64,000 nucleotides of DNA. Source: Chloroflexi bacterium HGW-Chloroflexi-10. Lineage in GTDB: Bacteria; Chloroflexota; Anaerolineae; Anaerolineales; Anaerolineaceae. Below are positions 63,707-64,000 of the stretch, in pieces. Positions within the stretch are counted from its first letter, which is position 1. Each line of letters opens with the position of its first letter. The notes beneath the pieces were generated by a model, which worked only from the letters and a program-made list of their open reading frames with translations, was not told the DNA's origin and did no database searches. The stretch lies in NCBI GenBank assembly GCA_002840755.1, contig PHBZ01000002.1, forward strand, positions 434,001 to 498,000, read 5' to 3'. A program made the translations under genes and the position numbers.

Positions 63707-63741
63707 GCGGGACTGTTTCCACCCAAAAAAAACAGTCCCGC
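63707..63741 (-). terminator. Terminator hairpin after the right-edge gene
   Basis: A 12-bp perfect stem GCGGGACTGTTT/AAACAGTCCCGC with a T-rich loop, 24 nt past the stop of the gene at 63765. The T run after it is weak. Confidence 0.6.
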
Positions 63742-63764
63742 GTCTATTCTTTTTCTATAATGAA

Positions 63765-64000
63765 TTATGGCATAATTAATGGAATTATCGCATAATCATC
63801 TGCTGCTAATTCATCCACATTTTTATCAGATGAGACGTATGTAGATAAAAATTCAACCTGATTTCCTATCCCATCTACCGGCCATAGCATATCAATAACC
63901 CGGGTATGATTGGTATCCACTGGTGCACCACCAAAGCGCCATTGGGCTGCATCTGGTTCTACATCTCGAATACGCCAAACACCGGTCGCAGGATAGCCTT
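63765..64000 (-). CDS. C-terminal part of an unidentified protein (cut by window edge)
   Basis: An open minus-strand frame enters from the right edge and ends with TAA at 63767..63765, giving 78 residues. The segment GYPATGVWRIRDVEPDAAQW and the later VDMLWPVDG-like stretch are hydrophilic and look like part of a beta-rich extracellular domain. No known motif. The frame has no stop over its whole visible length, and a terminator hairpin follows. The family cannot be named from this fragment. Confidence 0.55.
   Translation of the reverse strand, partial: GYPATGVWRIRDVEPDAAQWRFGGAPVDTNHTRVIDMLWPVDGIGNQVEFLSTYVSSDKNVDELAADDYAIIPLIMP

Overview
The window reads as a chromosomal segment of a Chloroflexota bacterium, most likely class Anaerolineae. 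The base composition is moderately AT-rich. Support comes from lipoproteins with Thr/Pro/Ala-rich linkers, a binding protein with a PTEP-type linker, LysM and zinc-ribbon membrane proteins, a glyA-gcvT gene fusion, and several leaderless genes whose TATAAT-like box lies exactly 6 nt before ATG. No phage, insertion sequence or CRISPR array was seen. The gene at each edge is cut by the window.

Region by region. 1-2.3 kb: an exported protein (cut), an OmpR-type response regulator, two tandem structured RNA elements each ending in a terminator, and a fumarylacetoacetate-hydrolase-family enzyme. 2.4-7 kb: tRNA-Val, then an AttEFGH-like set (LolD-type ATPase, large FtsX-type permease, AttH/CrtC-like lipoprotein). 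7.1-16.5 kb: a cello-oligosaccharide operon (binding protein, MalF and MalG permeases, extracellular glycosidase lipoprotein, GH94 cellobiose phosphorylase, PIG-V-like membrane protein). It is preceded by two promoters, each tied to a 14-bp operator identical to the CelR site known from actinobacterial cellulase genes. 16.5-22.7 kb: tmRNA (ssrA), a CPBP protease, a double-HD HD-GYP protein, an RlmI-type methyltransferase and ligA.

22.8-28.2 kb holds the most unusual block. Five tightly packed + strand genes encode a small zinc-ribbon membrane protein, a DUF2207 membrane protein ending in an alternating Cys-Ala tail, a PqqD-radical SAM-SPASM enzyme, a paralogue of that enzyme with every cluster cysteine replaced, and a methyltransferase. 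It looks like a peptide-tail maturation system acting on the C-terminus of a membrane protein rather than on a small precursor peptide.

28.7-44.2 kb: tRNA-Pro, a chemoreceptor, about 1 kb of intergenic DNA with two possible tiny overlapping ORFs, a Tat-exported L,D-transpeptidase, HemW-like protein, LysM protein, thioredoxin reductase, class III aminotransferase, DUF309 and cyclase-family proteins, a tandem pair of CapA-like lipoproteins, and a thiolase-like protein. 44.2-64 kb: a giant GH13 protein, a CBS protein, a neopullulanase-like GH13, ketopantoate reductase, fmt, small membrane and redox proteins, an ECF sigma factor with a minimal membrane partner, a membrane-embedded subtilase, an alpha/beta hydrolase, the GlyA-GcvT fusion, a class I/II aminotransferase, a uridine-kinase-like P-loop protein, and the 3' end of an unidentified gene.

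How parts work together: imported cello-oligosaccharides would be cleaved outside by the lipoprotein glycosidase, carried in by the ABC transporter and phosphorolysed by GH94 to glucose-1-phosphate. The two GH13 enzymes would handle alpha-glucans. GlyA-GcvT couples serine/glycine turnover to one-carbon folate.
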